From Pseudomonadota bacterium (GTDB lineage Bacteria > Pseudomonadota > Alphaproteobacteria > Sphingomonadales > Sphingomonadaceae), in NCBI GenBank assembly GCA_023392555.1, contig JAEVYW010000043.1, positions 1 through 6,734 on the forward strand: a DNA stretch of 6,734 nt. The letters run 5' to 3'. Both the position numbers and the translations under genes were made by a program. Below, piece by piece: positions 5,504-6,734 of the stretch. The notes under the pieces are model-generated. The model was given only the letters and a program-made list of their open reading frames with translations. It did not search any database and was not told the origin of the DNA. Each line of letters begins with the position of its first letter. The first letter of the stretch is position 1.

Positions 5504-6734
5504 CTAGCGGCCTTCGACGTTGGCCTCGACGAAGCGATCGAGCAGGCGAACGCCGAAGTTGGTCGCACCCTTGTCGTAGGTCGTGTCCGGCTTGTCGGAC
5601 CAGGCCATGCCGGCGATGTCGAGGTGCGCCCAGCGGACGCCGTCGTCGACGAAGCGCTTGATGAACTGCGCCGCGGTGATCGAGCCGCCCTCGCGCGGAC
5701 CGACATTCTTCATATCGGCGATCGGCGAATCGATCAGCTTGTCGAAGGAATCCCCAAGCGGCTGACGCCACAATTTTTCGCCAGTCGCCTGCCCGGCCCC
5801 GAGCAGCTGGTTGGCGAGGTCGTCGTCGGGCGTGAACAGGCCGCCGAACTCATGGCCAAGGCTGATGACGATCGCGCCGGTCAAAGTGGCGAGGTCGACG
5901 ATGGTCGTCGGCCTGTACTTCTGCTGCACATAGGTGATCGCGTCAGCCAGTACGAGGCGGCCTTCCGCGTCGGTGTTGATGACCTCGACCGTCTGGCCGG
6001 ACATCGTCGTAACCACGTCGCCAGGGCGCTGCGCATTGCCGTCGGGCATGTTTTCAACAAGGCCGCAGATGCCAATGATGTTCGCCTTTGCCTTGCGCCG
6101 GGCAAGTGCGATCATCGCACCGGTCACTGCGCCCGCGCCGCCCATGTCCCACTTCATCATTTCCATCCCGGCGGCCGGCTTGATAGAGATGCCGCCGGTA
6201 TCGAAGGTCACGCCCTTGCCGACAAACGCGACGGGGGCAGCGCCTTCCGCTCCACCGTTCCAGCGCATGATCAGAAGGCGGGCATCGCGAACCGACCCCT
6301 GCGCGACGCCGAGAAGAGCGCCCATGCCGAGCTTGCGCATTGCGTCGCCGTCGAGGACCTCGACCTCAAGCCCCGTCCCTTCAGCCGCCTTCCGAGCGCG
6401 CTCGACGAACGTCTCCGGGTAGATGATGTTGGCGGGCTCGGTGACGAGTTCGCGAGTGACGATCGCTCCGTCGTAGACCGGCTTCCAGCGCTGCTCCCAG
6501 CGCTGCGTCGCATCGCCGTTCGCTCCGACGATCGTGATCTCCTTCACAGTGGGCTTTTGCTTGTCCTTCAGCCGGGTGCGGTAGACGTCGTAACGCCAGC
6601 CGCGCAGCGAGGCCGCCAGCGCGACCCGAGCAGCGGCGTCGGCATCGTACTCGGCGCTCGTCAGGTCGATGACGATGTGCGTCTCACCGGACGTCAGCAG
6701 CCGCCCAACAGCGGTGCCGCCGAGCTTCTCGGCG
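5504..6734 (-). CDS. pepA: Leucyl aminopeptidase, M17 family (N-terminus outside window)
   Basis: PepA is a two-metal cytosolic aminopeptidase, usually a hexamer, that removes N-terminal residues from peptides. In E. coli it also acts as a DNA-binding protein in Xer recombination and carAB control. The frame runs open from its TAG (5504-5506) to the window edge, about 409 residues. The first part is the M17 N-terminal (macro-like) domain, followed by VTEPAN. The catalytic domain has GKGVTFDTGG (coded at 6191-6220) with metal ligands Lys and Asp, SIKP with the catalytic Lys, KWDMGGAG with Asp, and NTDAEGRL (5954-5977) with Asp, Glu and the catalytic Arg; all expected active-site residues are present. 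An in-frame GTG at 6545-6547 is internal, because clear PepA sequence (such as THIVIDL and SLRGWRYDVYR) continues upstream. It heads the pepA-holC(-ndk) series. Confidence 0.97.
   Translation of the reverse strand, partial: AEKLGGTAVGRLLTSGETHIVIDLTSAEYDADAAARVALAASLRGWRYDVYRTRLKDKQKPTVKEITIVGANGDATQRWEQRWKPVYDGAIVTRELVTEPANIIYPETFVERARKAAEGTGLEVEVLDGDAMRKLGMGALLGVAQGSVRDARLLIMRWNGGAEGAAPVAFVGKGVTFDTGGISIKPAAGMEMMKWDMGGAGAVTGAMIALARRKAKANIIGICGLVENMPDGNAQRPGDVVTTMSGQTVEVINTDAEGRLVLADAITYVQQKYRPTTIVDLATLTGAIVISLGHEFGGLFTPDDDLANQLLGAGQATGEKLWRQPLGDSFDKLIDSPIADMKNVGPREGGSITAAQFIKRFVDDGVRWAHLDIAGMAWSDKPDTTYDKGATNFGVRLLDRFVEANVEGR

Noticed and set aside
5014..5771. Long minus-strand frames across the pepA 3' end and holC
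   Set aside because: Within pepA these frames translate to Arg/Ala-rich noise. Only the part from the GTG at 5490-5492 matches a known family (HolC).
6545..6547. GTG as the start of pepA
   Set aside because: Recognisable PepA N-terminal domain sequence continues in frame to the window edge, so this GTG is internal.
1..6734. Search for mobile elements, CRISPR, tRNA or a new defence-type system
   Set aside because: No direct repeats with regular spacing, no transposase or integrase motifs and no tRNA-like folds were seen. Nearly every base is accounted for by housekeeping genes in compact operons.

Overview
The window is GC-rich (roughly 60-65 % by eye), densely packed bacterial chromosome. 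It carries housekeeping genes for purine synthesis, nucleotide balancing and DNA replication. The gene set points to an alphaproteobacterium, most likely a sphingomonad-like lineage: an HdaA-type DnaA inactivator, the order pepA-holC-ndk, and purM-purN divergent from a DUF2066-like gene next to hdaA. The taxonomic placement is inferred from remembered gene order and protein style, not from a search. I see no transposase, phage gene, tRNA, rRNA or CRISPR array.

Layout: (1) 1-391, plus strand: the last 33 codons of an unidentified protein, overlapping by 8 nt a small lipoprotein of the I78 peptidase-inhibitor family. (2) 388-2315, minus strand: a secreted DUF2066-like protein with two polyproline runs, then hdaA, joined by a 4-nt GTGA overlap. 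The stop codons of hdaA and the I78 gene overlap each other inside a perfect palindrome. (3) 2316-2379: a 64-bp divergent intergenic region holding a hairpin that ends 4 nt before the purM start. (4) 2380-4539, plus strand: purM, purN and an unidentified single-pass membrane protein, joined by 8-nt and 4-nt overlaps. (5) 4543-6734, minus strand: pepA (N-terminus outside the window), holC and ndk. ndk follows an 89-nt gap that holds GC-rich palindromes and a weak candidate promoter.

Functionally, PurN and PurM catalyse steps 3 and 5 of de novo purine synthesis and Ndk makes (d)NTPs. HolC (chi) belongs to the polymerase III clamp loader, and HdaA couples the loaded clamp to inactivation of DnaA. 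The window therefore groups precursor supply with control of replication. The DUF2066-like protein, the membrane protein after purN and the first partial gene have no function I can assign.

Nothing here amounts to a clear new biological system. The items most worth a second look are the purM leader hairpin, the shared GGCTAAGCC palindrome at both convergent gene ends, the polyproline tail translationally linked to hdaA, and the unknown membrane protein in the purMN operon.
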